From a virus, in the IMG/VR virus record IMGVR_UViG_3300035076_000007, positions 1 to 49,078 of that record: a stretch of DNA of 49,078 nt; one strand, given 5' to 3'. Position 1 is the stretch's first letter, and each line of letters starts with the position of its first letter. Under the pieces are notes generated by a model. The model did not search any database. It saw only the letters and a list, made by a program, of their open reading frames with translations, and was not told where the DNA came from. Positions 33,575 to 41,364 of the stretch are shown here, in pieces. A program made the translations under genes and the position numbers.

Positions 33575-33744
33575 CGGCGCCCCCGCTCAGCGCGCGCGGG
33601 CGGTGCCTTCGGAGGCTCACCGTTGAGGCTATTGCAACCCGGGCACGACGTATACGAATAGACCCCCGCGGCGGAGTAGCGAACCCAAGTATTGACCTCG
33701 GGGCATCCGCAATGCGGGCAGCGGTCGGCGCTGGTCGCGGTCAC
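33571..33744 (-). CDS. Small zinc-ribbon protein
   Basis: Protein of 57 aa with CPHCGCPE and CPGCNS, a typical two-knuckle zinc ribbon. GTG 33744 is chosen by GTGA overlap; longer frames upstream are shadows of the next gene. Confidence 0.65.
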   Translation of the reverse strand: MTATSADRCPHCGCPEVNTWVRYSAAGVYSYTSCPGCNSLNGEPPKAPPARAERGRR

Positions 33745-33890
33745 CAGACCCCCCAAGCACGCACCGCGAGGGCAATGCAGATCCAGCCGGCGACGGTGAC
33801 CAGCGCGCCCGTAAACCGAGGCGTGCCCGGCAGCACGATCACCACGCCGCAAACACAGGCGGCGAGCGCCCACCCTACCCCGGGGTTCAC
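33741..33890 (-). CDS. Small membrane protein with two hydrophobic segments
   Basis: Protein of 49 aa (VNPGVGWALAACVCGVVIVL…VTVAGWICIALAV). GTG 33890 overlaps the upstream TGA. Probably inserted in the inner membrane; function unknown. Confidence 0.6.
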   Translation of the reverse strand: MNPGVGWALAACVCGVVIVLPGTPRFTGALVTVAGWICIALAVRAWGVW

Positions 33891-34147
33891 CGGCTGCCCC
33901 CCACGCTGCGGAGGGCGCTCTTGGCGCGTAGCCTGTTCATGTAAGACCATTTGTGAGAGTCGGAGCAATACCGGCGCGCGGCATTGGTGAGCGCCACCCC
34001 GCACCATCGGCACGCGCCAGGCTTGACGCGAGCTCGCCGGCGGAGGACGTCCGCGGTACGGCACGCATCAGTGCACCACTGGCGCGGTCGGCCCCTGCCG
34101 GGTTGCTCGAGCGCGGCGCCGCACTGGCAATGGGTCGGCTTGCTCAT
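33887..34147 (-). CDS. Double zinc-finger protein
   Basis: Protein of 86 aa with two Cys clusters (CQCG…CTDAC and CRWCG…CSDSH), each able to bind zinc. Basic and likely nucleic-acid binding. ATG 34147 overlaps the integrase stop by ATGA, so its translation is linked to integrase expression. Confidence 0.7.
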   Translation of the reverse strand: MSKPTHCQCGAALEQPGRGRPRQWCTDACRTADVLRRRARVKPGACRWCGVALTNAARRYCSDSHKWSYMNRLRAKSALRSVGGSR

Positions 34148-36153
34148 CGGCTGCCCCCCTCGCCGCGCTTGGCCCGGACGACCTCCAGCCGGACCGGCTC
34201 GGGCGGGGCAGCTCGGGCGGCCTCCGCGATCCGGCGGAGCTCCGCATCGATAACCGGCTCCAGGGCTCGCGCGGCCGCCCAATTGTGTTCGTCGCCGGCC
34301 TGGCGCCGGGCGGCCTCCAGCTGCTCGAGCAGCGTCACACCCGGGTGTGACGGTAGGTGGTTTCCGGTAGCCTCGGGCGCAGGGTCACCCCCCGGTTTGT
34401 CCGCGGTTTGTGCGTTCCCGTTGCTTGGGTTCGGATTTAGGTTCCGGCGCCTTCGGGCTTGGGAGTTCGAGTCTCCCCTCGCGCACAGAGCATCAATCAT
34501 GCTGGTTTCGCCAACGGGCGGAGCCGGCGGCGCCTCCCCCTCGGGGCGAGCGTCACGGGTAGCGTCACACGCATGCCAACTGTTCAGTGCCCCGCCGGTT
34601 GTATATGCCGCCTCGGGCGTTTCCCCTCGCGGGCTCGGGATGCCCTCGCGCGGCGCCTGGGCGCCATCGTGCTGCGGCGACCTTCCGGCGACTGACAATC
34701 GCTCGGCGGTGTGCTCGGCGGCGCCTAGGCGCGCGCCGGGGAGGGCAGCGCCCGGCGTGCTCGTATCGGGCCCCTGACCAGGCCGGTTGCCAGAATCGAT
34801 CTCGGTTGCGGCAACGGTCGCCGGTTGCGCGGCGGCCTCCGAAGTCTGCTCGACCTCGGCCGCCTCCGCCAACGATCCAAACGCAGCGTCCAGGGGGAGG
34901 TAGGGCGCGAGCCCGAGGTGCTCGACCGTCGCGCGGCTTCGGTTGTATCTGGCGATCATGGTCGAGCTCTCATGCCCGGTGTGTTGGCTGATGGTTTCGT
35001 TATCCACCCCCGCCAGCTTGCACCACGTTACGTAAGTGCTGCGGAGGTCATGCTCGCGGAGGCGCCGCAACCGACCCTCGGTGAACAGCAAGCGCTCGCG
35101 GGTCGTGCCCGAGAGCTCGATGTGTTTGCGGAGACCCTCCGCCGCTTTTTTGATGTTGGTGGCCTTCAACCATTTGAACGGCCCGGCGAGCTCGGGCATC
35201 CGGCGCCGCAGCTCCGCGAGCACCTCGCCCGTTCCAGCGTTGAACACGAAATTCAAAGCGCGTCCAGTTTTCGTATCCGGCACATCGAGCAACCATTTGC
35301 CGTTGTCGAGCTGGCTCAGGTGTTGCCACTCGATCCGGTGCGCCTCGCTGATGCGCAACCCCTCGCGGATGATGAATCCCCAAAGCACCCGATACTCGAA
35401 ACGGATCGCGCGGCAGCGCACCAGCCGCACATATTCCTCCGGATAGAGGAACGGAAACTCGGGGGAAGTGCCTTTGGTGATCTTCGGCAGCTTGCACACC
35501 GCCGAGAGCGGCCACGCGGGGATGATGCGGAGCTCGACCGCGATTTTCAAAACGCGCCGGACGACCTGGCTATAGGCTTTGAACGTCGCGTCGGTTTTGC
35601 ACCGCGCGCGCGCCGGTCGCATCGCGCGCCAATAGTCATCATCCGAGAACGTCGCGAGCGGTGCATCGGCAATATATTTGCAGATGAATTCCACCCGCGG
35701 CTCATCGGTACCCTCCGCGGACTTTTTGCCATACCCGGCATTGGGATACATCCGATCGAGCTCTTGCGAGCACCACGCGCGGGCGAGCTGGCCCCAAGTG
35801 CTGAACTTGGCGGAGGCCTCGCTCTGTCGCTCGCTCGGGCGGCTCATCACCACGTTTGCCGCGGCGATGGCAAACGCGAATTTTTCCTCATCGTCGGCCA
35901 CCATGCCCGCCTGGCGCATCAGATATTCGCACTGCTCGACCCGGCCGACCGCAACCAGCGCATCCCGCATCGCGGTAATGTCGACCAGGCGCGAGAGCGC
36001 CAACGCCTTGCGGACCTGGAGCGATCCATAGGACTCATCGATCGCGAGCTTGAGTCGAAACTGGAGTCGTTTGCGCGACCCGTTGGCGCGCTTGACGCTG
36101 CCCGAGCTGATCGATTGCGAGAACCCGCCCGCGACTTGCACCAATCCCGACAT
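34144..36153 (-). CDS. int: Tyrosine integrase with attP in its coding sequence
   Basis: Protein of 669 aa, much longer than most tyrosine recombinases. The catalytic set is present: R267 (EGLRISEA), K295 (TKTG), H368-R371 (EHDLR), H394 (HTGH) and nucleophile Y403 (ARYNR). Everything after about residue 425 is a low-complexity Ala/Pro/Glu-rich extension of about 245 residues. Codons for residues about 556-574 overlie the tRNA-Leu-like attP core on the opposite strand. Integration would therefore change the Int C-terminus. ATG 36153 shares its A with the upstream stop. Confidence 0.92.
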   Translation of the reverse strand: MSGLVQVAGGFSQSISSGSVKRANGSRKRLQFRLKLAIDESYGSLQVRKALALSRLVDITAMRDALVAVGRVEQCEYLMRQAGMVADDEEKFAFAIAAANVVMSRPSERQSEASAKFSTWGQLARAWCSQELDRMYPNAGYGKKSAEGTDEPRVEFICKYIADAPLATFSDDDYWRAMRPARARCKTDATFKAYSQVVRRVLKIAVELRIIPAWPLSAVCKLPKITKGTSPEFPFLYPEEYVRLVRCRAIRFEYRVLWGFIIREGLRISEAHRIEWQHLSQLDNGKWLLDVPDTKTGRALNFVFNAGTGEVLAELRRRMPELAGPFKWLKATNIKKAAEGLRKHIELSGTTRERLLFTEGRLRRLREHDLRSTYVTWCKLAGVDNETISQHTGHESSTMIARYNRSRATVEHLGLAPYLPLDAAFGSLAEAAEVEQTSEAAAQPATVAATEIDSGNRPGQGPDTSTPGAALPGARLGAAEHTAERLSVAGRSPQHDGAQAPREGIPSPRGETPEAAYTTGGALNSWHACDATRDARPEGEAPPAPPVGETSMIDALCARGDSNSQARRRRNLNPNPSNGNAQTADKPGGDPAPEATGNHLPSHPGVTLLEQLEAARRQAGDEHNWAAARALEPVIDAELRRIAEAARAAPPEPVRLEVVRAKRGEGGSR
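34431..34485 (+). other. attP: attP core: 3' half of tRNA-Leu(UAG)
   Basis: From the anticodon stem onward this matches a class II tRNA-Leu: stem TCGGA, loop TTTAGGT (anticodon TAG at 34438-34440, G37), stem TCCGG, long variable arm GCC-TTCG-GGC, T-arm GGGAG-TTCGAGT-CTCCC, then acceptor strand CTCGCGC and discriminator A. No matching 5' half precedes it. Integration by Int at this core would rebuild the host tRNA gene. Antisense, it encodes the RGDSNSQ stretch of the integrase. Confidence 0.8.
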
Positions 36154-36566
36154 CAAAACACCGCTTTCTTTTGTTGCGTCAACTGATGCCGCCGCATCCG
36201 AAGGGTAACGAGCAGCTCCCAACGCGCCCCCATCAGAGTTTGCGGGCAGCGGTCGTGCCGCCGGATCGCCGTCACCAGCGAGGTCACGACGTCGCCCAGG
36301 TCGGCGGGCAGCAACACATTTTCACGCACGCCGCACCGATGGCAGTGCGCCCAGATCGCGTTGCCCGCGCGCGCCTCCGCGGGCGTGGGATCGTCGAGCG
36401 TGACCCAATACTGCCCCTTGCGCCACGGCGGCCACAGTCGCCGCCGCTCCGCGAACGCCTCCCCATACCCGGGATGCATTTCCTCGAGCCGCGCCACCAG
36501 CTCGCGATCGATCTCATCCTGCGCCATCGCCGCGCGGAGGGCTCGGCCATCGGTGCCGCCCATCAT
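36153..36566 (-). CDS. Hypothetical protein with CxxC
   Basis: Protein of 137 aa: helical N-terminus (AQDEIDRELVARLEEMHPGYGEAF), WVTLDDPTPAEARAG, then CHRCGVRENVLLP. Directly upstream of int with a TGATG overlap, so possibly expressed with it. Function unknown. Confidence 0.6.
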   Translation of the reverse strand: MMGGTDGRALRAAMAQDEIDRELVARLEEMHPGYGEAFAERRRLWPPWRKGQYWVTLDDPTPAEARAGNAIWAHCHRCGVRENVLLPADLGDVVTSLVTAIRRHDRCPQTLMGARWELLVTLRMRRHQLTQQKKAVF

Positions 36567-36967
36567 CCGACGCTGCCCCCGCCAATGTCTCGCTCGAGCA
36601 GCTCGGCGCTGCGGCGGAGCAACGCGATCAATGCTTGGCACCGCGCGTGATACTCATTGCGCGGAGGGAACCCATGGATCAGCGGCATGCCGCCGGTGCC
36701 GAGGTTGCCGTTGACCACGAAACAATAGACGTCGCCGCCCGTTGCTTGCTGGAATTTCACGATCGCGGGGGTGTAGCGCGAGAGCCCGGGCATCGCGCCG
36801 GCGACGGTCTCGCCGGCGGCCTCGCGGCAATGCTGCTCGGCCGCGATCACCCCCTCTTTGAGTCGTTCGAAGTGATCGCCGAACGCATCCGGATCGTTGC
36901 CGCTCGAGAGCTGAGCCGCGAGGTCGTGGAATGCGCTCGAGCAAACCCATTGCTGAAACTTGTTCAT
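36563..36967 (-). CDS. Hypothetical protein
   Basis: Protein of 134 aa, helical with a beta-rich part in the middle (VYCFVVNGNLGTGGMPLIHG). No motif recognised. ATGA overlaps with neighbours. Confidence 0.6.
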   Translation of the reverse strand: MNKFQQWVCSSAFHDLAAQLSSGNDPDAFGDHFERLKEGVIAAEQHCREAAGETVAGAMPGLSRYTPAIVKFQQATGGDVYCFVVNGNLGTGGMPLIHGFPPRNEYHARCQALIALLRRSAELLERDIGGGSVG

Positions 36968-37242
36968 TTGGAGACCTCCGCGGCCATCCCGCGTGTTGCC
37001 GCAAACTCATCGGCCATCCCGCTGCAATTCTCCTCGAGCATCCCGAGGTCGATGGCGAGCGTGACCGCGCTGGACGTTGGATCGCTCCGCAACCGGGCTT
37101 TGACGACCTCGCGCCCAAACCCCTTGCGGATCCCGAGTTGCCAACACACCGCCGCGAGGCGCACCAGCATGTAAACGTCGCGCGTGAGCTGCCGCAGCTC
37201 CAGGCCCGGTGCCCACGGTACGGTGTGAAACGTCGTTTGCAT
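36964..37242 (-). CDS. Hypothetical helical protein
   Basis: Protein of 92 aa (MQTTFHTVPWAPGLELRQL…), mostly helical. ATG 37242 shares its A with the upstream TGA. Function unknown. Confidence 0.55.
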   Translation of the reverse strand: MQTTFHTVPWAPGLELRQLTRDVYMLVRLAAVCWQLGIRKGFGREVVKARLRSDPTSSAVTLAIDLGMLEENCSGMADEFAATRGMAAEVSK

Positions 37243-37424
37243 CACGCCGCCGGCCTCGGGCCGTGCCGCAGCACCGCGCCGGCCTCGAGCCTCGCTAGCA
37301 GGCGCACGACGTTGGGGGATTCGACCGTGCCCCATTCGGTGGCGCGCGCGCGGAGGTTGTCGATGTATTCCCACGTATAGCGCGAGGGCGGGTCGTACGC
37401 GGGCGCGTCGTCTGGCTCGGTCAT
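37242..37424 (-). CDS. Small hypothetical protein
   Basis: Protein of 60 aa (MTEPDDAPAYDPPSRYTWEY…), helical C-terminal half. Overlaps both neighbours by a few bases. Function unknown. Confidence 0.55.
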   Translation of the reverse strand: MTEPDDAPAYDPPSRYTWEYIDNLRARATEWGTVESPNVVRLLARLEAGAVLRHGPRPAA

Positions 37425-37828
37425 GTTTTCACCGCGCGCAATCCGCTCATGAGCTTGCGCTCAAAATCGCTCACCTCGCGAGCGCGGCCGCGGCCGTTGC
37501 CCGCGGGGTCTCCGGAGGGCGCGCTCGCGGGCGCCGGCGCCGGGCCTCGCGCGAGTTCCTCGCGGACGGCCTCGGGCGTGAGAAGGAATTTGCGACCATC
37601 GGGCGAGACCGCCGCGCCGCCCTGCCCCTGCTCGATCCGACGCTTGACCGCCGCGCGGTGCCGGCGAGGCCCGAGCTCGCTCTGTGCTTGTGACACCATC
37701 CGCTCGCGCCCCTTCATGAGGCGCGCCGAGATGCGGTCGGCGAGATCATCGAGGTACGGCTCGAGCGCATGCAAGAGCGCGCTATTGACCGGGCTCGAAT
37801 CGGTGTGCCCGTGCTCACTATCATTCAT
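37421..37828 (-). CDS. Putative excisionase-like DNA-binding protein
   Basis: Protein of 135 aa. The segment RRHRAAVKRRIEQGQGGAAVSPDGRKFLLTPEAVREEL (residues about 55-92) has the helix-wing pattern of MerR/Xis-type DNA-binding domains. A long low-complexity linker follows. It sits four genes upstream of int, and phage Xis genes are usually near int. ATG 37828 is preferred because an upstream start would overlap the preceding gene. Confidence 0.5.
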   Translation of the reverse strand: MNDSEHGHTDSSPVNSALLHALEPYLDDLADRISARLMKGRERMVSQAQSELGPRRHRAAVKRRIEQGQGGAAVSPDGRKFLLTPEAVREELARGPAPAPASAPSGDPAGNGRGRAREVSDFERKLMSGLRAVKT

Positions 37829-37844
37829 CGCGGAACCCCTAACC

Positions 37845-38369
37845 CTATCGATCCGTTGCAACCTGCTCACCGGACACCGCGCCGCGGGATCCTCGCTTGA
37901 GGGCGGCGAGGCCAATCGCTGTCACACAAAACACCGTGTCACCGCCGGAGAGCTGCGAGGGCTTGCGGCTCACCCGCATCAGACCGCGATCGATGAGGCG
38001 CGCAATCGTCGCCCAATCATCGCTTCCCTCGCCTGTGCAAAAGTGATTGCGGTAAAGCGGCCATTTCGTCAACCACCCCGTAGTGTGCTCGAGGATGTGT
38101 TGCTCATCCTCGGTGAGCGCGCCGAGCCCTTCGGCGACCTGCTCGAGCGCGACCGCGAGCGGGCTATCTGCCGCAACCGGCGGAGGCTCATCGGAGATGA
38201 GGCGACTGGACGCGCCGAACGCCGCGCGGAGGCGGTCACACTTGCGGCAGCGGCGCGCTGGATCGATCGGACCGAGATCGCAAACCACGCTCAGGCGAGA
38301 CGCGCCGCCCAGGCCGCACACCGTCCGGTGGTCGACCGCGCCCCATGCCCATTCATGCGCTTTCATCAT
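37845..38369 (-). CDS. Zinc-finger plus winged-helix protein
   Basis: Protein of 174 aa. The N-terminus (VDHRTVCGL…RRCRKCDR) looks like a small treble-clef zinc site. The C-terminal half (LTEDEQHILEHTTGWL…IARLIDRGLMRVSRKPSQ) has winged-helix features. A DNA-binding or regulatory role is plausible. Starts with an ATGA overlap. Confidence 0.6.
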   Translation of the reverse strand: MMKAHEWAWGAVDHRTVCGLGGASRLSVVCDLGPIDPARRCRKCDRLRAAFGASSRLISDEPPPVAADSPLAVALEQVAEGLGALTEDEQHILEHTTGWLTKWPLYRNHFCTGEGSDDWATIARLIDRGLMRVSRKPSQLSGGDTVFCVTAIGLAALKRGSRGAVSGEQVATDR

Positions 38370-38566
38370 GAGATGTTTCGCCGTCGCATTTGCGCGCGCC
38401 CAAAGAGATCGATCTCGGCCATCGCTTGGGCGTGCGTGATCTCCCCGCGGAGCTCGCGCTCCGCGAGCTTGTCAAAAAGTTCCTCGGCCTCGGCCGCCTC
38501 GCCCTTGCTGCATAGCCGCAAGCCGATGAGGCGCCGCATCCGCGCGCGGAACTTTTCGGGCGTCAT
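38366..38566 (-). CDS. Small hypothetical helical protein
   Basis: Protein of 66 aa, charged and helical (LCSKGEAAEAEELFDKLAEREL). Its ITHAQAMAEIDLF recalls the spacing of VTREQAESELSRF in the next gene upstream, so the two may be related. Overlaps by ATGA. Confidence 0.6.
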   Translation of the reverse strand: MTPEKFRARMRRLIGLRLCSKGEAAEAEELFDKLAERELRGEITHAQAMAEIDLFGRAQMRRRNIS

Positions 38567-38988
38567 TGCCCGCCCCCGTGCAACCGAGCGACAAACCGCG
38601 AGAGCTCGCTCTCCGCCTGCTCGCGCGTGACCGTGCCGCGCTCCGCGCGCGCCGCGAGCCCTTGCACCATCGCGCGCGCCTCGGCGGCTTGGCTCTCGGT
38701 GTAGACCCCCTGCGCCACCAATCGATCGAGCTCGGCGGAAAACTCTCCCTCGCTCGGGGGCTTGCCGGCGTCATGTGCGAACGCCTCGAGCTCGGCCGCG
38801 AGCCGGTCGAGCATCACGATGCCCTGAGCCTCGGAAACGTCCGCGCTCTCGACACGCCCGATGAGCGCATACAACGCGCCGGCGCCCCCATAGAACGCTT
38901 GGCGGAGCGCCACCCGTTGGCTCTCGCTCGCGGCCACCGTGATCACCTCGGCCTCAAAGGAGGCCCACTGCTCGGCAATCGTGCTCAT
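38563..38988 (-). CDS. Hypothetical helical protein
   Basis: Protein of 141 aa (MSTIAEQWASFEAEVI…QRVALRQAFYGGAGALYALIG) of a type common in phages, with unknown function. ATG 38988 shares its A with the upstream stop; the frame stays open to 39408 but that part overlaps real genes. Confidence 0.65.
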   Translation of the reverse strand: MSTIAEQWASFEAEVITVAASESQRVALRQAFYGGAGALYALIGRVESADVSEAQGIVMLDRLAAELEAFAHDAGKPPSEGEFSAELDRLVAQGVYTESQAAEARAMVQGLAARAERGTVTREQAESELSRFVARLHGGGQ

Positions 38989-39266
38989 CAGTACCAAACC
39001 TCGATGATGTGCGGATCGTCGCCCGGGTAGCGCCCGTCTCGATAGAGATACGGCGGCACCAGTGCGCGCGCGCTCTCGAGGTCGACCGCCAGGCGCGGCA
39101 CGACGTCTAGCCGTTCCTGCCCGCTCGGCAGAACGAACATGCGCCGCACGACCCAATGCGCGGGATAGTCCGTCGGGAACGCATAGACCGTGAACATCGC
39201 GAGCGCGCCCTCGGTGCCGTCGATCTCGGGCCAACGCCAGCCGATCTCTGCGGTGGTCGCGGTCAT
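38988..39266 (-). CDS. Hypothetical protein
   Basis: Protein of 92 aa (MTATTAEIGWRWPEIDGTEG…DDPHIIEVWY), beta-rich. No motif recognised. Two bases separate it from the upstream stop. Confidence 0.6.
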   Translation of the reverse strand: MTATTAEIGWRWPEIDGTEGALAMFTVYAFPTDYPAHWVVRRMFVLPSGQERLDVVPRLAVDLESARALVPPYLYRDGRYPGDDPHIIEVWY

Positions 39267-39268
39267 GG

Positions 39269-39790
39269 TCAGACCCCCGCCGCGTGATAGGCGCGCGAGA
39301 ACGACGGCAGCGCGTCACTTTCGAGCGGTGCATATAGATGCACGCTGCGGAGCCCGGCATCGAAGGCCTCCGCCTTGCGCGGCAGAACTTGGATCGCCTT
39401 GCGGTCACCGAGAAACGCCTCGCGGCACCAGCCGATCTCCGCGAGCGTGGGCGTCATGCTGCGCCCGGTCGCCGCCAGGTGCGCCCAGAATTCGCCTTGC
39501 CAGACTTCGATCTCCACGACCACCGTGATCGTGCTCGCGCCGAGCCGCACCCGATACCACCGGCTATGAGCATCGTTGACGGTCCGCTCGACACCCGGCG
39601 GCAGCGCCTCGGGCGTGAGCAGCGCGAGCCAACGCTCCGCCTCGCGCGCGCGCCCTGCGGCATGCCCCGCTCGCCCGGCGTTGCCGGTGCGCGCTACATA
39701 GCCCGCCCGTTCGCGCCCATCGTTGCCCCCGCCGGTGCGCGTCTCGCGCTCCGCCGCATCATTGCCCACCGACATGCGTACACCCGCCAC
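39269..39790 (-). CDS. First gene of the left operon, DUF7694-related hypothetical protein
   Basis: Protein of 173 aa. After an Arg/Gly-rich N-terminus comes a beta-rich domain ending WCREAFLGDRKAIQVLPRKAE…SVHLYAPL, a diverged relative of the C-terminal block of the 30230-30718 protein. GTG 39790 has GGGAGG seven bases upstream and is the preferred start. Confidence 0.65.
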   Translation of the reverse strand: MAGVRMSVGNDAAERETRTGGGNDGRERAGYVARTGNAGRAGHAAGRAREAERWLALLTPEALPPGVERTVNDAHSRWYRVRLGASTITVVVEIEVWQGEFWAHLAATGRSMTPTLAEIGWCREAFLGDRKAIQVLPRKAEAFDAGLRSVHLYAPLESDALPSFSRAYHAAGV

Positions 39791-39910
39791 GACCGAACCT
39801 CCCCGAAACGTTTGAACCTATATTCTCACTGAACAGCCGACACCATACCAAATCGACACACCTGGACACGGCTGCCTCGATTGGTCGCATCCCATGCTAC
39901 ACCGGTGCTT
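39791..39910 (-). promoter_or_regulatory. Intergenic region with probable left-operon promoter
   Basis: This 120-base gap between repressor and operon is AT-richer than its surroundings. On the minus strand it holds TTGGTA followed by GAGAATATAGG and then the GGGAGG ribosome site of the first gene. Boxes are weak; the assignment rests on position. Confidence 0.35.
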
Positions 39911-40204
39911 TCATGCCCCGGTTGAAATGTTGGCGCGCAGGATCCGCGGATGCCGCGCGGCGATGCGAAGCAACGCGAGGCCCGAGCCGCTCGGCATCGT
40001 TCGATCCTGTTCCCAATTTTCGAGCGTGCGCCGGCTGATGCCGAGAGCCTCGGCAAACTGTGCTTGCGTAAGCTCGACCAGGCGCCGCAGCGCCGCTACA
40101 TCGCCCGCCTGGAGCCTGCCCGTGGCAATGCGCCGGCGTTGCTCGTTCGGCAGCGCCCGCCCGGCGCGGGGCGCCTTGCTCCGCGGGGTATACTTTCGTC
40201 TCAT
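39911..40204 (-). CDS. XRE-family repressor (HigA/NadS-like)
   Basis: Protein of 97 aa with a helix-turn-helix (LRRLVELTQAQFAEALGISRRTLENWEQ, about residues 38-65) and a short C-terminal tail. No oligomerisation or RecA-cleavage domain is present, so induction must work differently from lambda CI. It is divergent from the right-facing genes, the classic place for an immunity repressor. No ribosome site is seen; ATG 40204 lies at about the expected start point of a TATGCT box, so the mRNA may be leaderless. ATG 40216 is an alternative. Confidence 0.75.
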   Translation of the reverse strand: MRRKYTPRSKAPRAGRALPNEQRRRIATGRLQAGDVAALRRLVELTQAQFAEALGISRRTLENWEQDRTMPSGSGLALLRIAARHPRILRANISTGA

Positions 40205-40211
40205 GGTTTCA

Positions 40212-40265
40212 AGCATACGCTAGGCGCGTAGCGATTGCACGCGACGGTGCCCCGTTCTGTGATAT
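40212..40265. promoter_or_regulatory. Divergent promoter and operator region
   Basis: Leftward boxes GTGCAA and TATGCT (17-base spacer) and rightward boxes TTGCAC (40235-40240) and TGATAT (40260-40265, 19-base spacer) share the same -35 position. The inverted repeat CGCGT-N9-ACGCG (40225-40243) overlaps both and is a good operator candidate for the repressor. All predicted by eye. Confidence 0.4.
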
Positions 40266-40295
40266 GCCCGCGCTTCGAAAGGTGGAGGGTTGCAA

Positions 40296-40640
40296 ATGGG
40301 AACGAGAACGGTGGAGCTCGAGGAAATGATGGTTGCCGAGCTGCTCGGGTGGGCCGCGCGCCAGGCGGGGGCGGACTATCTCTCGGTGCGTGAGCTGGGC
40401 GACGGTCGCGCGGTGTATTTGTGCGACATGTTGCTAGGTAACCTGCGCCTCGCGATCGGGGAGGTCGGCGATTGCGGTTATCGCGACGTCTGGTGTTATC
40501 AGGCGGAGCAAACGCAAGCGGCGTGGTGCGCCGCGCTTGGATGGGATGGCGAGGGCGAGCCCGAGGGATGGTATCGGCATCCGACCACCGGTCGACGCCG
40601 CCCGGGCGGCGATGCCGCCCAGGAACATCGGTACTGGTGA
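40296..40640 (+). CDS. First right-facing early protein, GWDGxGEPEG family
   Basis: Protein of 114 aa with a C-terminal AWCAALGWDGEGEPEGWYRH motif, shared with the 32018-32311 protein. GGAGGG six bases before ATG 40296 fixes the start (TTG 40290 lies inside the site spacing). It heads a four-gene overlapping operon. Function unknown. Confidence 0.7.
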   Translation: MGTRTVELEEMMVAELLGWAARQAGADYLSVRELGDGRAVYLCDMLLGNLRLAIGEVGDCGYRDVWCYQAEQTQAAWCAALGWDGEGEPEGWYRHPTTGRRRPGGDAAQEHRYW

Positions 40641-40822
40641 TGAGCTACGTTGCGCCCACGACTCCCCCGCGCGGCGGCCCGGCATCGCCCGAGGCCGTCC
40701 GCCGAGCTCGCGCCGAGCTCGCGCGCTTGCTCGCTCCGCCCCCGCTGGCGCTGGCGCTGCTCGCGCTCTCGCTGCCGCTCGCGCTGGTCACGGTCGTGCT
40801 TTGGTGGAGGGCGTGGCGATGA
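40640..40822 (+). CDS. Small membrane protein
   Basis: Protein of 60 aa: Pro/Arg-rich first half, then a hydrophobic segment (LALALLALSLPLALVTVVLWW). ATG 40640 shares its A with the upstream TGA. Being early and membrane-bound, it might be a superinfection-exclusion factor, but this is inference. Confidence 0.6.
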   Translation: MSYVAPTTPPRGGPASPEAVRRARAELARLLAPPPLALALLALSLPLALVTVVLWWRAWR

Positions 40823-41364
40823 GTTGCCCGAGCTGCTCGGCGCGCACCCGAGGCGACCTCGGGACGACCTGCCCCGCGTGCGGTTTCGTCTCGGTGGGGT
40901 TCCTGGACGGCTATCTAAACCTGCCCCCCGCGGTGAGCGCGGCCGAGGCGATCCGTGCCGCCCAGGTGGAGGTCCGGGCGCGAGGCGCGTCGCCCGAGGC
41001 CGCGCAACGGCTGTTCGAGAGCCACCTCCGGACGGCGCTCGAGAGCGGCGCGATCACGACGGGGGAGGCGTACGACCTCGGGCACGAATGGGGCGGCACC
41101 GTCACCATCCCTGCAAACACGCTCCGCGCCGGCGAGCGGTATCGCATCGCCGCCGGCGAGCGGTTTTACACCGTGCCGTGGGATCCCGATCTCGAGGGCG
41201 AGAACCTCAAAGGGGGCGCGCTCCGCACGATATTTTTTGCCGCGCTGGTCGCGACCGCCGAAGGCTGGAGCGCCGAGACCCTGCGGCAGCGCCCGCGATG
41301 GCATGAGCCAACGATCGCAGGCGCCGCGGTGCGGACCGCGGTGCGATGGGGTCTCATCCCATGA
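40819..41364 (+). CDS. Zinc-ribbon protein of unknown function
   Basis: Protein of 181 aa. The N-terminal CPSC…CPACGF is a zinc ribbon. A helical region (40-90) and a beta-rich part with GTVTIPANTLRAGERYRIAAGERFYTVPW follow. ATGA overlap at both ends. Not recognised. Confidence 0.65.
   Translation: MSCPSCSARTRGDLGTTCPACGFVSVGFLDGYLNLPPAVSAAEAIRAAQVEVRARGASPEAAQRLFESHLRTALESGAITTGEAYDLGHEWGGTVTIPANTLRAGERYRIAAGERFYTVPWDPDLEGENLKGGALRTIFFAALVATAEGWSAETLRQRPRWHEPTIAGAAVRTAVRWGLIP

Noticed and set aside
34411-34485. A complete tRNA-Leu gene.
   Set aside because: Only the anticodon arm, variable arm, T-arm and 3' acceptor strand match; the upstream bases do not form a D-arm or a full acceptor stem.
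34825-36186. 453-codon plus-strand frame opposite the integrase.
   Set aside because: The minus strand encodes a complete tyrosine recombinase catalytic set; the plus frame is its mirror shadow.
39911-40216. Toxin-antitoxin pair based on the HigA-like helix-turn-helix protein.
   Set aside because: No adjacent small toxin gene in the right orientation; its divergent position fits a phage repressor better.
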